Assembly (NCBI GenBank): GCA_910578575.1 | Contig: CAJTQP010000056.1 | Coordinates: forward strand, 1 to 15,126 | Length of the DNA: 15,126 nucleotides | Direction: 5' to 3' | Source of the DNA: an uncultured Oscillospiraceae bacterium | Lineage (GTDB): Bacteria; Bacillota; Clostridia; Oscillospirales; Oscillospiraceae | Part shown: piece after piece, positions 1 through 7,559 of the stretch | Position numbering within the stretch: position 1 is the first letter of the stretch | How the letters are laid out: every line of letters starts with the position of its first letter | Translations under genes and position numbers: made by a program | Notes under the pieces: generated by a model | What the model was told of the DNA's origin: nothing | Databases searched by the model: none | What the model saw: the letters and a program-made list of their open reading frames with translations, nothing else

Positions 1-547
1 CAATGGGACCGGCAGGGCCGGTTGCCCCTGTAGCACCTGTTGCGCCGGTAGCACCAGCAGGGCCAGTGGGGCCCATGGGGCCGGCAGCACCCATGGCACC
101 GGTGGCGCCAGCAGGCCCGGTGGGACCCATAGCGCCCGTTGCGCCGGTGGCACCCGTGGGCCCGGTGGGGCCAGCAGCACCCGTGGCACCAGTGGCACCA
201 GCAGGGCCGGTGGGGCCCATAGCGCCCGTTGCGCCGGTGGCACCCGTAGGTCCGGTGGGGCCCATGGCACCTGTGGCACCGGTAGCACCGGCAGGCCCGG
301 TGGGACCCATGGCGCCCGTTGCGCCGGTGGCACCTACAGGCCCGGTGGGACCCACAGCCCCTGTGGCACCGGTAGCCCCGGTGGCGCCGGTCATGCCCAT
401 CGGCCCCGTGGGACCCATGGGGCCAGGTGCGCCGGTGGCTCCTGTGGCGCCCGTGGCACCGGTGGAAGCCGTCTCCCCTGCGCCACCGCAACGGAAAAAG
501 CGCTGCCTCCCACGCCCTAAGGGGCATGAGAGGCAGCGCCTTTGCAT
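1..547 (-). CDS. Collagen-like G-X-Y repeat protein, partial (runs off left edge)
   Basis: Read on the minus strand, positions 460 down to 1 encode about 51 uninterrupted G-X-Y triplets of the GAT/GPT/GPA/GPM kind, as in BclA-like exosporium or surface collagen proteins of spore-forming Firmicutes. The frame stays open into the window edge, so the C-terminal part is missing. The start is doubtful. The frame opens after a TGA near 553, and the only ATG in it is at 547-545. That ATG has no Shine-Dalgarno site and lies at the foot of the terminator hairpin of the upstream HD gene, so the first 16 codons would be the hairpin itself. The predicted leader (Arg/Cys-rich, then FFRCGGAGETAST) is unlike a normal BclA N-terminus. 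Either translation starts at 547, or this ORF is a truncated or misassembled repeat tract. The collagen nature is certain; the gene boundaries are not. A role in spore or cell surface is inferred from the family. Confidence 0.7.
   Translation of the reverse strand, partial: MQRRCLSCPLGRGRQRFFRCGGAGETASTGATGATGATGAPGPMGPTGPMGMTGATGATGATGAVGPTGPVGATGATGAMGPTGPAGATGATGAMGPTGPTGATGATGAMGPTGPAGATGATGAAGPTGPTGATGATGAMGPTGPAGATGAMGAAGPMGPTGPAGATGATGATGATGPAGPI
114..383. repeat. Six tandem 45-bp units inside the collagen tract
   Basis: Above the 9-bp G-X-Y periodicity there is a higher-order 45-bp unit (15 residues, five triplets) starting at 114, 159, 204, 249, 294 and 339. On the minus strand each unit encodes a GAT-rich run followed by a GPT-GP pair. 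Units differ mainly at third positions and at one or two variable residues. Such tandem units usually expand and contract by slippage or recombination. Confidence 0.8.
495..539 (-). terminator. Intrinsic terminator downstream of the HD-domain gene
   Basis: A perfect 10-bp stem (GCGCTGCCTC at 500-509 with GAGGCAGCGC at 530-539) is followed on the minus strand by TTTTT (499-495). It lies 29 bp after the stop of the HD gene. It also overlaps the first codons of the collagen-like frame. Confidence 0.85.
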
Positions 548-567
548 GTGTCATTTCAAGCGGCAAA

Positions 568-1227
568 TCAGACCAGCGGCTGCTCGTTGATGATGAGCTT
601 GAATTGCAGCCCTAAGGTCTCCGCCGCCCGGCGGCAGAGGATCATCCGGTTGAGGAAGATCTCAAAGTAGTCCATGACAGAGCCATAGCGGGTGTCGATG
701 TGAAGCTTGAGCTTGATGAGGGTCTTGCTCTCGTTGATCTTCATCTCCGCCTTGGTGACGGAGTAATTCACCCGGTCGTGGATGTCGAAGCTGGATACGT
801 CCTCATTGCGCACCCGGCTGCGGCGGACGTCTGATTTGTCTGCCAGGATCAAGGCCGCCGCCAAAGGGCTCACCGGGGTACCGGTGCCCTCGTCATGGTT
901 GCCGATGGCGGTGACGATCTCCGCAATTTCCGCGGGGTCCATATGTAAGTGGTCCAGCAGACGAAACGCCATCACCGCTCCGCTTTGGGAGTGGTCGATG
1001 CGGTTGACCAGATTGCCTATGTCGTGGAGGTAAGCGGCGATCTGCACCAGCTCCACCTGGCGGGGTTCATAGCCCAGGGTCTCTAAAATATACTTGCTGT
1101 TGGCGGCCACCAGGCCCACATGGGCAAGGCTATGCTCTGTGAAGCCCAGGGCCCGCAAGGATTCGTCTGCCTTCTGTATGTACGTGCGAATACTGGCGTC
1201 TTGTTGGATGCTTTCAAATGTTACCAA
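568..1227 (-). CDS. HD-domain phosphohydrolase-like protein (219 aa)
   Basis: A soluble protein with the HD metal-binding signature: H36, the H68-D69 pair in AAYLHDIGN, a further H111-D112 in GNHDEG, and D130 in ILADKSD. This is the H...HD...D order of HD phosphohydrolases, which hydrolyse phosphate monoesters or diesters such as nucleotides; the substrate cannot be told. The start is a TTG at 1227-1225, giving MVTFESIQQD, because AGGAGG (1239-1234) sits six bases upstream. The frame is open further upstream to 1338, but those codons have no ribosome site. The C-terminal third (after about residue 150) is a beta-rich region with no recognised motif. The gene ends at a strong terminator. It is separated from the recombinase upstream by 177 bp and probably has its own promoter. 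Confidence 0.8.
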   Translation of the reverse strand: MVTFESIQQDASIRTYIQKADESLRALGFTEHSLAHVGLVAANSKYILETLGYEPRQVELVQIAAYLHDIGNLVNRIDHSQSGAVMAFRLLDHLHMDPAEIAEIVTAIGNHDEGTGTPVSPLAAALILADKSDVRRSRVRNEDVSSFDIHDRVNYSVTKAEMKINESKTLIKLKLHIDTRYGSVMDYFEIFLNRMILCRRAAETLGLQFKLIINEQPLV

Positions 1228-1233
1228 TAAAAT

Positions 1234-1239
1234 CCTCCT
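1234..1239 (-). promoter_or_regulatory. Shine-Dalgarno site that fixes a TTG start
   Basis: AGGAGG on the minus strand with a 6-nt spacer to TTG at 1227. It decides the start of the HD-domain gene over more upstream in-frame codons. Confidence 0.8.
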
Positions 1240-1404
1240 TTTTTCGTGGCCACGAAGGGAGTGGTCTCTCCGGGCCTTCGTTCCTATCCAGGCTTTGGCT
1301 CTGGGGGCACTGGCTATTCTGCACCCCCTCCCGAACAATGCTTATACTACCATGGGTTTGTAACGAAATGTTCCATATTCTGTTAACAATTTGTAAATGC
1401 TTCC

Positions 1405-2637
1405 CTAGCGCCGCAGCAACTCCACCCCGCCTCCCTCGTGGACCAGGATGCCCTCCAAGCGGGCAAACAGCAGGGGGCGACTGAGCTCCGCCACCCCCAA
1501 AGCCGCCGCCGTCTCCCGGTACAGGACGTCCTCCCGGAGGGTATGCTTGGTGCAGGCGGTCTTGGATTTGCGGCGGTAGGTGGAACAGTGGTAGTACACC
1601 GTCCCCCTGGCCCGCCGCCGGGTCATGGCCTTGCCGCAGTCGGCGCAGCGCAGCAGCCCCGCGAAGAGGTGGGGTTCCTCTCCCCCTGGGGCGCAGCGGA
1701 CCCCCTGCCCCAGGGCCTGGGCCCGTTGGAAGTCCTCCGGGGAGACCAGGGGAGTATGGGTCCCCTCCACCCGGTACCAATCCTCCGGGGGCACAGACAC
1801 CGTCTGGTGGACCTTATAGCTCACCACCCGCTGCCGCCCCTGGACCAGAGTGCCCCCATAGACGGGGTTTTTCAAAAGACGGGCTACGGTGGTGGGGGTC
1901 CATAGGCCGTCGTTGGCGGGGCCGGGGCGGGCGTAATGGGAGCCCTGCCGGGCCTTATAAGCGGTGGGGTTGGGGATCTGGGCGGCGTTCAAGGCGGCGG
2001 CAATGGCCCCCTTGCTCTCCCCCTGGAGGCAGCGGCGGAAAATGTCCCGCACCACCGCCGCCGCCACCGGGTCGGGGACCAGGGCGTTCTTATCCGCCGG
2101 GTCTTTGGCGTAGCCATAGGGGGCGAAGGAGCCGATGAACTCCCCCCGGCGGCGCTTCATGTCCAGGGTCCGGCGCACGTCGGCGGAGGTCTTGGCGGCG
2201 TAGCGGTCGTTCAAGATCCCGTTGATGGGGATCTCCAGACCCAGCTGCACCGCCTCCGGGTCCAGGTAGCTGTCCACCTTCGGGCTGCCCAGGGCGATGA
2301 AGCGGGTGCGGCAGCGGGGGAAGAACTCCTCCAAAAAGTACCCCTGGTCGGCGTAGTTGCGAAAGGCGCGGGAGAGGGTCTTGCACAGCACGCAGTTCAC
2401 CGCCCCCCGCTTCACCTGGGCGATGAGGCGCTGGAAGCTCTCCCGGCTGTCGTCCGTCCCAGAGCTCCCGTCGTCTACATACTCATTCTCTAGGACCCAC
2501 GCTCCCTGAAACTCATGCTCCAAAAAATCCATGAGAATCTTCCGCTGGTTCTGGACGCTCAAGCTCTCCTTATGTCCATCGTCCTTGGATAAGCGGATAT
2601 ACAGACCCACCCGCCACAGCTCCTGCTCCCTGCCCAC
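1405..2637 (-). CDS. Large serine recombinase (410 aa, short C-terminus)
   Basis: Site-specific DNA recombinase of the resolvase/invertase superfamily. The N-terminal catalytic domain (about residues 9-150) has the nucleophile S17 in YIRLSKDD, the DGSSG segment near 57, and the arginines of LSRAFRN (R90, R93). The recombinase DNA-binding domain follows (about 170-270). A zinc ribbon has C331/C334 (CADCGK) and C351/C362. Only about 48 residues follow the last cysteine, so the coiled-coil tail usual in phage-type integrases of about 500 residues is missing or reduced. The start is GTG at 2637, preceded by a GGAGGGGAGGGG ribosome site. No excision factor, phage gene or recognisable att site is nearby. 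It may be a remnant of an excised or decayed element, or a family member acting without the tail. Confidence 0.88.
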   Translation of the reverse strand: MGREQELWRVGLYIRLSKDDGHKESLSVQNQRKILMDFLEHEFQGAWVLENEYVDDGSSGTDDSRESFQRLIAQVKRGAVNCVLCKTLSRAFRNYADQGYFLEEFFPRCRTRFIALGSPKVDSYLDPEAVQLGLEIPINGILNDRYAAKTSADVRRTLDMKRRRGEFIGSFAPYGYAKDPADKNALVPDPVAAAVVRDIFRRCLQGESKGAIAAALNAAQIPNPTAYKARQGSHYARPGPANDGLWTPTTVARLLKNPVYGGTLVQGRQRVVSYKVHQTVSVPPEDWYRVEGTHTPLVSPEDFQRAQALGQGVRCAPGGEEPHLFAGLLRCADCGKAMTRRRARGTVYYHCSTYRRKSKTACTKHTLREDVLYRETAAALGVAELSRPLLFARLEGILVHEGGGVELLRR

Positions 2638-2719
2638 AGGCTTCCCCTCCCCTCCTGGGTTTCCTTATCCTTACGCCGGGGAAGGGGCGGTTATGAATCT
2701 TGCGCTGCGGTGTGACATC

Positions 2720-2752
2720 AAAACGGGGACGCCGCCATCCTGCGGCATCCCC
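2720..2752 (-). terminator. Intrinsic terminator after the response-regulator gene
   Basis: On the minus strand GGGGATGCCGC (2752-2742) pairs with GCGGCGTCCCC (one G-T wobble) and is followed by GTTTT. It lies a few bases after the response-regulator stop and closes the envelope operon. Confidence 0.8.
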
Positions 2753-2758
2753 ATTCCC

Positions 2759-3586
2759 TTACTGTTTTTCCTTCGGCTCCGGCTCTCGCTCGTCCAGTCT
2801 GTGCAGCGCCCCCACCGTGGGCTCCGCCCAGGAGTAGTTGCTCATATACTCCCCCCGGAAGGCGTTCACCGCCGTCATATCTCCCGCCAGGAAGCGGTAG
2901 TAATCGCAATCCACCCGCTCCGGGTCAATGGCGATCAGGTCCCGGCGCTTGATGATGATGGACTTCTCCTCCAACTGCCGCAGGGTGGTGCGCAGGTCGG
3001 TGATGAGACTGCGCAGCTGGCTGCGGACGCTGCCGGTGTCCGGCCGCCCCTCCCAGAGCACGGAGATCAACTCCCCCATGGTGCTCCCCGCCCCCCGGCG
3101 GTCGATGAGGTAGGCAAAGAGCTCCTTGGTGCGGCTGCGGCTGAAGTGGATGGGCTTGCCGTCGCAAAACACCTCAAAGTTCCCAAAGGTCTGTACCCTG
3201 AGCCGGTGGGTCCGGTCCTGGGAGGGCGGACGGCGGAGGTTGTCCAGCTCCTCCTCCACCGCCTTCACGCTTACCGGCTTCATGATATAGCCGCTGGCGT
3301 GGAGCTGGAAGGCCTCGGCCATGTATTGGGAAAAGCCTGTGACGAAGATGATGTTCCCGTCGGGGCTCAATTCCTTGATGCGCTGAGCCAGGGCGATGCC
3401 GCTGATGCCTGGCATCTCGATATCCAGGAAGGCGGCGTCGAAGGGGGCGCGGGTGTCCTCCAGCCACTCCAGCAGGGCGCGGGAGCTGCCAAAGGGCAGC
3501 ACCTCCGCCTGGGGCCGGGCCTGGTGGATGCGGTCCACCAGCATATCCAGCATGAGCTGCTCGTCATCTACCGCCAAAACGCGCAT
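2759..3586 (-). CDS. Response regulator with SARP/BTAD-type DNA-binding region (275 aa)
   Basis: Transcriptional output protein of the two-component pair. The receiver domain (1-120) has the acidic pocket VDDE (D7, D8), phospho-acceptor D55 in FLDIEMPG, T83 in FVTGF and K103 in IMKP. From about residue 128 the sequence RVQTFGNFEVFCDGKPI begins a winged-helix of the OmpR/SARP kind. The wing and recognition part runs from about 150 to 220 (SRSRTKELFAYLIDRRG, VRSQLRSLITDLR). The C-terminal tail is short, so the full bacterial transcriptional activation domain is absent or truncated. The start at 3586 has GGAGGA upstream. The gene overlaps the kinase gene by 23 bp, indicating translational coupling. 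Its likely target is the envelope operon that carries it, which is inference. Confidence 0.88.
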   Translation of the reverse strand: MRVLAVDDEQLMLDMLVDRIHQARPQAEVLPFGSSRALLEWLEDTRAPFDAAFLDIEMPGISGIALAQRIKELSPDGNIIFVTGFSQYMAEAFQLHASGYIMKPVSVKAVEEELDNLRRPPSQDRTHRLRVQTFGNFEVFCDGKPIHFSRSRTKELFAYLIDRRGAGSTMGELISVLWEGRPDTGSVRSQLRSLITDLRTTLRQLEEKSIIIKRRDLIAIDPERVDCDYYRFLAGDMTAVNAFRGEYMSNYSWAEPTVGALHRLDEREPEPKEKQ

Positions 3587-4289
3587 GGTCGTTCCTCCTT
3601 CCCCGCTTCCACTCCTTGGGGATACACACCTCCACACGGGTGCCCACCCCCGGCTGGCTGTGTACCGTCAGGCTCCCCCCGCACTGGGCCTCCAGGCGGC
3701 TGCGGACGTTCTCGATGCCCAAATGGCTGCCCTCCTGGGGGGCTGCGGGGTCAAAACCCACCCCGTCGTCCTCAATGAACACCAGGTAGGCCCACTGGGT
3801 CTGGCAGGTGCGGATGCTGACGGTACCCCCCTCCTCCCGCTTGGTGACCCCGTGGCGCACGGCATTCTCCACCAGGGGCTGGAGCCCCAGGGCGGGGACG
3901 AAGAAGTCCTCCGTCTCAATGTCGTAGACCGTATGGAGTTTTTCCCCAAAGCGGATGGCCTCCAGGCTGAGATAGCAGCGGATGTGCTCCAGCTCACGGG
4001 CAGCAGGGATGGTGGTGACGCTTTGCAGGCTGTCCATGTTCCCCCGGAGGAAGCGGGAGAGCTGTTCCGTGGCCTCCTGGGCCTTCTTGGGGTCCGTCTC
4101 GCACAGCCATTCAATACTGCCTAAGATATTATAGAGAAAGTGGGGCTGGATTTGGCTGAGGAGCAGGGCGATCTTTTTCTCCGCCAGCACCCGGTCCTGT
4201 TCCTTCAAGCGGTACTCCCGGTAAAACACCACCCCCAGCAGGGCCAGGGCCAGAAGCAGGAGCAGCACGCCAATTCCCACAGGGGTCAT
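3564..4289 (-). CDS. LytS-like sensor histidine kinase without a sensor domain (241 aa)
   Basis: Membrane histidine kinase of the His_kinase (LytS/YesM) family. One N-terminal transmembrane segment (about 5-23) leads through a short charged linker to the phospho-acceptor motif SQIQPHFLYN (H50). The ATPase domain follows: N-box N142 in LVENAVRHG, G1 box DDGVGF (174-179), and a G2-like HLGIENVRSRL (189-199). Family members usually carry several membrane helices or a large extracellular domain; this one has none. A partner protein must sense for it, or it senses within the membrane. The start ATG at 4289 has GGGGGGA upstream and lies 11 bp after the DHHW gene. It overlaps the response-regulator start. 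Confidence 0.88.
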   Translation of the reverse strand: MTPVGIGVLLLLLALALLGVVFYREYRLKEQDRVLAEKKIALLLSQIQPHFLYNILGSIEWLCETDPKKAQEATEQLSRFLRGNMDSLQSVTTIPAARELEHIRCYLSLEAIRFGEKLHTVYDIETEDFFVPALGLQPLVENAVRHGVTKREEGGTVSIRTCQTQWAYLVFIEDDGVGFDPAAPQEGSHLGIENVRSRLEAQCGGSLTVHSQPGVGTRVEVCIPKEWKRGRRNDHARFGGR

Positions 4290-4300
4290 GGTCTTCCCCC

Positions 4301-5422
4301 CTATTGCAGCCAGGCGGAGTTGGTGTCCGTCAGCAGGTTGTCGATGCCGTAAAGGTAGAGGATGCGGTCCACCGGGTGTTCCGCCAAAAATGCCGACAGG
4401 GCAGAGCGGTAGTAACGCAGGTCCACCAGGTAGATGGTCTGGTAGTGCTCTGCCAGGAAGGGGGCCAGGCAGTGGCCGTAGGAGTCCCGAATCAGAAGTA
4501 AGCTCCCCCCCTGGGCCTGGGGGTTCTGGATGGTCACCAGGCTGTGGTTGCCGTCCAGGAACACCGGGTACTTGTCCAGGCCCTCCAAGTTCTCCCGGTA
4601 GAAGAGGCGGTCCTCCGTCGTTTGCTCCGCCCCGTCGTCAAACTGCACCGTCACCGGGAAGTCCCGGCACCACAGCTCCACATTGTCCGGGGGGGTGAAC
4701 CAGAGGCCGCTGCCCGACCAGGTGGTGCCGTAAAAGCCCCCGTGGACCTCCATGGTGTACTCCGTCTGGGGCGTCACCGGCTGACCCAGGGCCTGCTGGT
4801 AGGCCTGGTAGATGAGGTAGTTGCCAAAAGCGGTGAGGTGATGGTCCGTGCGGTAACACACCTGCCGCTGGGCCGCCGCCGCCTTCAAGCTCTCCCGCAG
4901 GTCCAGCAGGCGGATATGCTGCAAGCTCTCCTGGGCCTGGGCGAACAGCGCGTCGTCCTCATAGCGGCCATGGAAGGCGGGAAGCACCGGCTCCATAAGG
5001 TAGCCTGTGGAGGGGACGATCACCAGGTCCGCCGGTAGGCCCGTGGACTGGGCGAACGCGTCAAAGCGGGTGAGGTTGCTTTGATAGATCTCCCCCTTCC
5101 CCTGCTTAGGGGCGTTGATGAGATAGTCCTCCCGGCACAGATAGATATCCTGGGCGGCGTTGCGCCCGGTGGCCAGGTTCCAGCAGGCGTTGATGCCCAC
5201 GAAGAGGTCCCGGCCGGGGATCTGATCCGCGGTGTACTTCTCCAACTTCTCCTGGGTCTTTCCCTCCATGATCTCTCCAAAATTCAGCTCTGGAAGCTTC
5301 TCCAGGTATCGTTTTTCATTTTCGGAGTACTCCCTGGTGGGCAAAAACAGCAACCCTAAGGCCATCACCGCCAGAAATAGCACGAATACCAGGCCCGGCA
5401 GGGCTTTCCACAAGGTTTTCAT
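4301..5422 (-). CDS. DHHW/AlgX-like extracytoplasmic protein (373 aa)
   Basis: Secreted or membrane-anchored protein of the DHHW family, related to AlgJ/AlgX-type SGNH-like proteins that receive acyl groups from an MBOAT partner and place them on a polymer. One N-terminal membrane segment spans about residues 9-27. The namesake motif is TDHHLT (D193, H194, H195), with Leu in place of the usual Trp. The serine motif is IRDSYGH (S314) near the C-terminus, together giving the expected Ser-His-Asp set. The gene follows the MBOAT gene with a 108-bp gap without a visible terminator. The ribosome site is AGGAAGGGGG before ATG at 5422. The substrate polymer (teichoic acid, peptidoglycan or secondary wall polysaccharide) cannot be told. 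Confidence 0.87.
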   Translation of the reverse strand: MKTLWKALPGLVFVLFLAVMALGLLFLPTREYSENEKRYLEKLPELNFGEIMEGKTQEKLEKYTADQIPGRDLFVGINACWNLATGRNAAQDIYLCREDYLINAPKQGKGEIYQSNLTRFDAFAQSTGLPADLVIVPSTGYLMEPVLPAFHGRYEDDALFAQAQESLQHIRLLDLRESLKAAAAQRQVCYRTDHHLTAFGNYLIYQAYQQALGQPVTPQTEYTMEVHGGFYGTTWSGSGLWFTPPDNVELWCRDFPVTVQFDDGAEQTTEDRLFYRENLEGLDKYPVFLDGNHSLVTIQNPQAQGGSLLLIRDSYGHCLAPFLAEHYQTIYLVDLRYYRSALSAFLAEHPVDRILYLYGIDNLLTDTNSAWLQ

Positions 5423-5530
5423 AGTTTCCCCCTTCCTATTGATGTCAAGCTCCTCCCAGCCACTCTATCCTGTGCTGTAAAGGAAAAATACTGTTCAGCA
5501 AAATTCGGTCTGTTTCGGCTCCTTTTTCCC

Positions 5531-6919
5531 TTAAAAGCGGAAGTATAAAAAAGGATTGTAGCTGTCGCTGACCAGGCTGGCAGTGCACAGCAGCAGCGCC
5601 GCCAGACACAGCACTGCCTCCACCAGGGGCATGGCCTTTCGGTGCTGGAGCCGCTCCCAGATGCCTTTGGCCAGGGGCGTAGAGGCCAGGACCCCCAGGA
5701 TAGCCATCCCTATCCAGGGGCCCACGATGGTCATAGTCCCCATGGTCCCGGCCTCCAGGGAGAACATCACCCCCAGGTAGTCCAGGGCGGTGGACAGGTC
5801 CGGGGAGGCGAAGAACACCCAGCCGATGACGACGATCACCATGGTGTAAAGGTGCTGGACCAGCGCCGGGGCTCTTCTCAAAAACTTCCCCAACAGCAGC
5901 TTTTCCAACAGCAGCAGCACGCCGTAGTAGAAGCCCCAGAAGAGGAAGTTCCACCCGGCTCCGTGCCAGAACCCCGTCAGGGCCCACACCACCAGGATGT
6001 TGAAGCACTGGCGCAGCTTCCCGCAGCGGTTGCCCCCCAGGGGGATGTACACATAGTCCCGGAACCAGGTGGACAGAGAGATGTGCCACCGCCGCCAGAA
6101 CTCCGTGACGCTTTTGGAGATGTAGGGATAGTTGAAGTTGATACAGAACTCAAAGCCTAGCATCCGCCCCAGGCCACGGGCCATGTCGGAGTAACCGGCA
6201 AAGTCGAAATAAATTTGCAGGGTGTAGGCGCAGGCCCCCCACCAGGCCCCAATGGCCCCCGCCGCCACAGGATCGGCGGAGATGGCGTCCCAGACCATGC
6301 CGAACTGGTTGGCCAGCAGTACCTTCTTGGCCATACCCACCACAAAGAGCCGGGCCCCGGAGCTGAACAGGGTGGGGGTCTCCTTCCGGGAGCCCAGCTG
6401 TTCGTTCACGTCCCGATAGCGGACGATGGGGCCGGCGATGAGTTGGGGGAAGAGGGAGATGTAGCAGGCGAAGTTGATGAAATTCCCCGACGGCTCGCAG
6501 TCCTTCCAGTACACGTCGATGAGGTAGGACACCGCCTGGAAGGTGTAGAAGGAGATGCCGATGGGCAGGGAGATGTTCACCTCCGGCAACCCCGACAGGG
6601 CGGGAATCTGCCGTAAGGTCCCCACAAACAGCCCCGCGTACTTGAACACCCCCAACGCTGCCAGGTTCAGGATGATCCCCACCACCAGCACCCCCCGGCG
6701 GCCTCTCCGGCTCCTGCTGCGGCCCATGCACACCCCGGCGAAAAAGTTCACCAGGATGGAGCCCAGCATGATGAGGATATACACCGGCTCCCCATAGGCG
6801 TAAAACACCAAATTGGCCAGCAGCAGGAAACCGTTGCGCAGGCGGAAGGGTAAGAGGTGGCTCAACAGCAGCACCACCGTCAAAAATAGAAACAGGAAGG
6901 GTAAACTTGAAAAAACCAT
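5531..6919 (-). CDS. MBOAT-family O-acyltransferase, AlgI/DltB-like (462 aa)
   Basis: Polytopic membrane enzyme that passes acyl groups across the membrane for O-acylation of an extracellular polymer. About ten hydrophobic helices cover the length. The family hallmarks are YFDFAGYSDMA (237-247), FWRRWHISLSTWFRDYVY (274-291, H279) and the catalytic histidine H319 in TGFWHGAGWNF. Its length is normal for AlgI-like proteins. The start is ATG at 6919, with GGGAGA six bases upstream; a TTG five codons earlier lies in the terminator tail and is rejected. It is paired with the DHHW protein downstream and the DUF4358 lipoprotein upstream, a combination common in gut Clostridia. Confidence 0.93.
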   Translation of the reverse strand: MVFSSLPFLFLFLTVVLLLSHLLPFRLRNGFLLLANLVFYAYGEPVYILIMLGSILVNFFAGVCMGRSRSRRGRRGVLVVGIILNLAALGVFKYAGLFVGTLRQIPALSGLPEVNISLPIGISFYTFQAVSYLIDVYWKDCEPSGNFINFACYISLFPQLIAGPIVRYRDVNEQLGSRKETPTLFSSGARLFVVGMAKKVLLANQFGMVWDAISADPVAAGAIGAWWGACAYTLQIYFDFAGYSDMARGLGRMLGFEFCINFNYPYISKSVTEFWRRWHISLSTWFRDYVYIPLGGNRCGKLRQCFNILVVWALTGFWHGAGWNFLFWGFYYGVLLLLEKLLLGKFLRRAPALVQHLYTMVIVVIGWVFFASPDLSTALDYLGVMFSLEAGTMGTMTIVGPWIGMAILGVLASTPLAKGIWERLQHRKAMPLVEAVLCLAALLLCTASLVSDSYNPFLYFRF

Positions 6920-6930
6920 GGTCCATTCTC

Positions 6931-6968
6931 CCAAAACTGCCGGGCAGTCAGAATGATTGCCCGGCAGT
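6931..6968 (-). terminator. Terminator or attenuator hairpin just ahead of the MBOAT gene
   Basis: On the minus strand ACTGCCGGGCA pairs with TGCCCGGCAGT (11 bp, perfect; 6968-6958 with 6946-6936) and is followed by TTTT at 6936-6933. It lies between the lipoprotein stop (6994) and the MBOAT ribosome site (about 6926-6931). No promoter fits in the remaining bases, so expression of the MBOAT gene needs read-through or control at this hairpin. Confidence 0.75.
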
Positions 6969-6993
6969 CAAAAGGTCATATTTTGTTGCGGTC

Positions 6994-7530
6994 TCAGGAG
7001 ACGGCAGCGGCAAAGTCCTCTGTCATATCCTTGCAGTTCTCGGTGAAGAACATACCCACGTAAGTATCATAGGCCACCACACCGCAGGACTTTGCCAACG
7101 CCTCACTGGCCGGGTCGTAAGAGGCTGCCTGCTGGGCGATGTCGGCCAGGTGGTTGGTCAGGATACTCTGGATCTCCTGGGCAGCGGCAGCGTCCGTAGC
7201 CTGGATCATCACCACTTCATGGGGAAACGCCCCGTCCTTGGTGGCGTTGAAGGCGGCGCAAGCCGCCACGGTAGCGGTGTCGATGCCATAGACCGTACCC
7301 AGGCCAGCGGTATCCACGTCCACATAGTCCGTGTAGTCAAAATCGCTGAGGAACTGGCTCTTGATGGCTTCCAGGTCCACCGGATCGTCCGCGCTCTGGG
7401 CGGGGTCCGTCTGGGTGGTCTGGTCCGAGGGGTCTGTGCCCTGCCCCTCCTCCGGGTCCTTGTCGCCGCAGGCGCACAGGACCAAGCTCAGAGCCAACAG
7501 GAGCGCTGCAAGAGAAATCAACCGTTTCAC
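6994..7530 (-). CDS. DUF4358 lipoprotein (178 aa)
   Basis: Surface lipoprotein. The signal peptide (KR, then a hydrophobic run to about residue 18) ends in a lipobox LCAC with C21 as the likely lipidated cysteine. An acidic Asp/Thr/Gln-rich linker (22-52) follows, then a DUF4358-like domain (53-178) with the YVDVDTAGLGTVYGID and EVVMIQATDAAAA segments typical of this family. The start is GTG at 7530 with GGAAGGAAG upstream. The function of DUF4358 is unknown; it recurs next to MBOAT and DHHW genes, so a part in polymer O-acylation is plausible. It has its own promoter and a hairpin-forming leader. Confidence 0.85.
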   Translation of the reverse strand: MKRLISLAALLLALSLVLCACGDKDPEEGQGTDPSDQTTQTDPAQSADDPVDLEAIKSQFLSDFDYTDYVDVDTAGLGTVYGIDTATVAACAAFNATKDGAFPHEVVMIQATDAAAAQEIQSILTNHLADIAQQAASYDPASEALAKSCGVVAYDTYVGMFFTENCKDMTEDFAAAVS

Positions 7531-7559
7531 TACTCATTACTTCCTTCCCAAAAATTCTC

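Noticed and set aside
1..470. Regular short repeats that could be mistaken for a CRISPR array
   Set aside because: There are no unique spacers; the 9-bp and 45-bp periods are coding G-X-Y repeats in one frame.
3..590. Plus-strand ORF of 195 aa with P at every third residue (GPVGPxAPVAP)
   Set aside because: It is the antisense of the collagen repeats. Only the minus strand puts Gly at every third position.
1300..1400. Possible promoter of the HD gene (TATAAG on the minus strand near 1341-1346)
   Set aside because: No -35 with acceptable spacing is better than a weak TTTCGT, so it is not listed as a feature.
2531..3778. Plus-strand ORF of 415 aa
   Set aside because: It is antisense to the recombinase start and the response regulator, which carry clear domain motifs. 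It is a GC-rich shadow frame.
5423..5530. Possible promoter or terminator in the 108-bp gap between the MBOAT and DHHW genes
   Set aside because: There is no stem with a T-run. The only TTGACA lies at the DHHW ribosome site with no -10 downstream.
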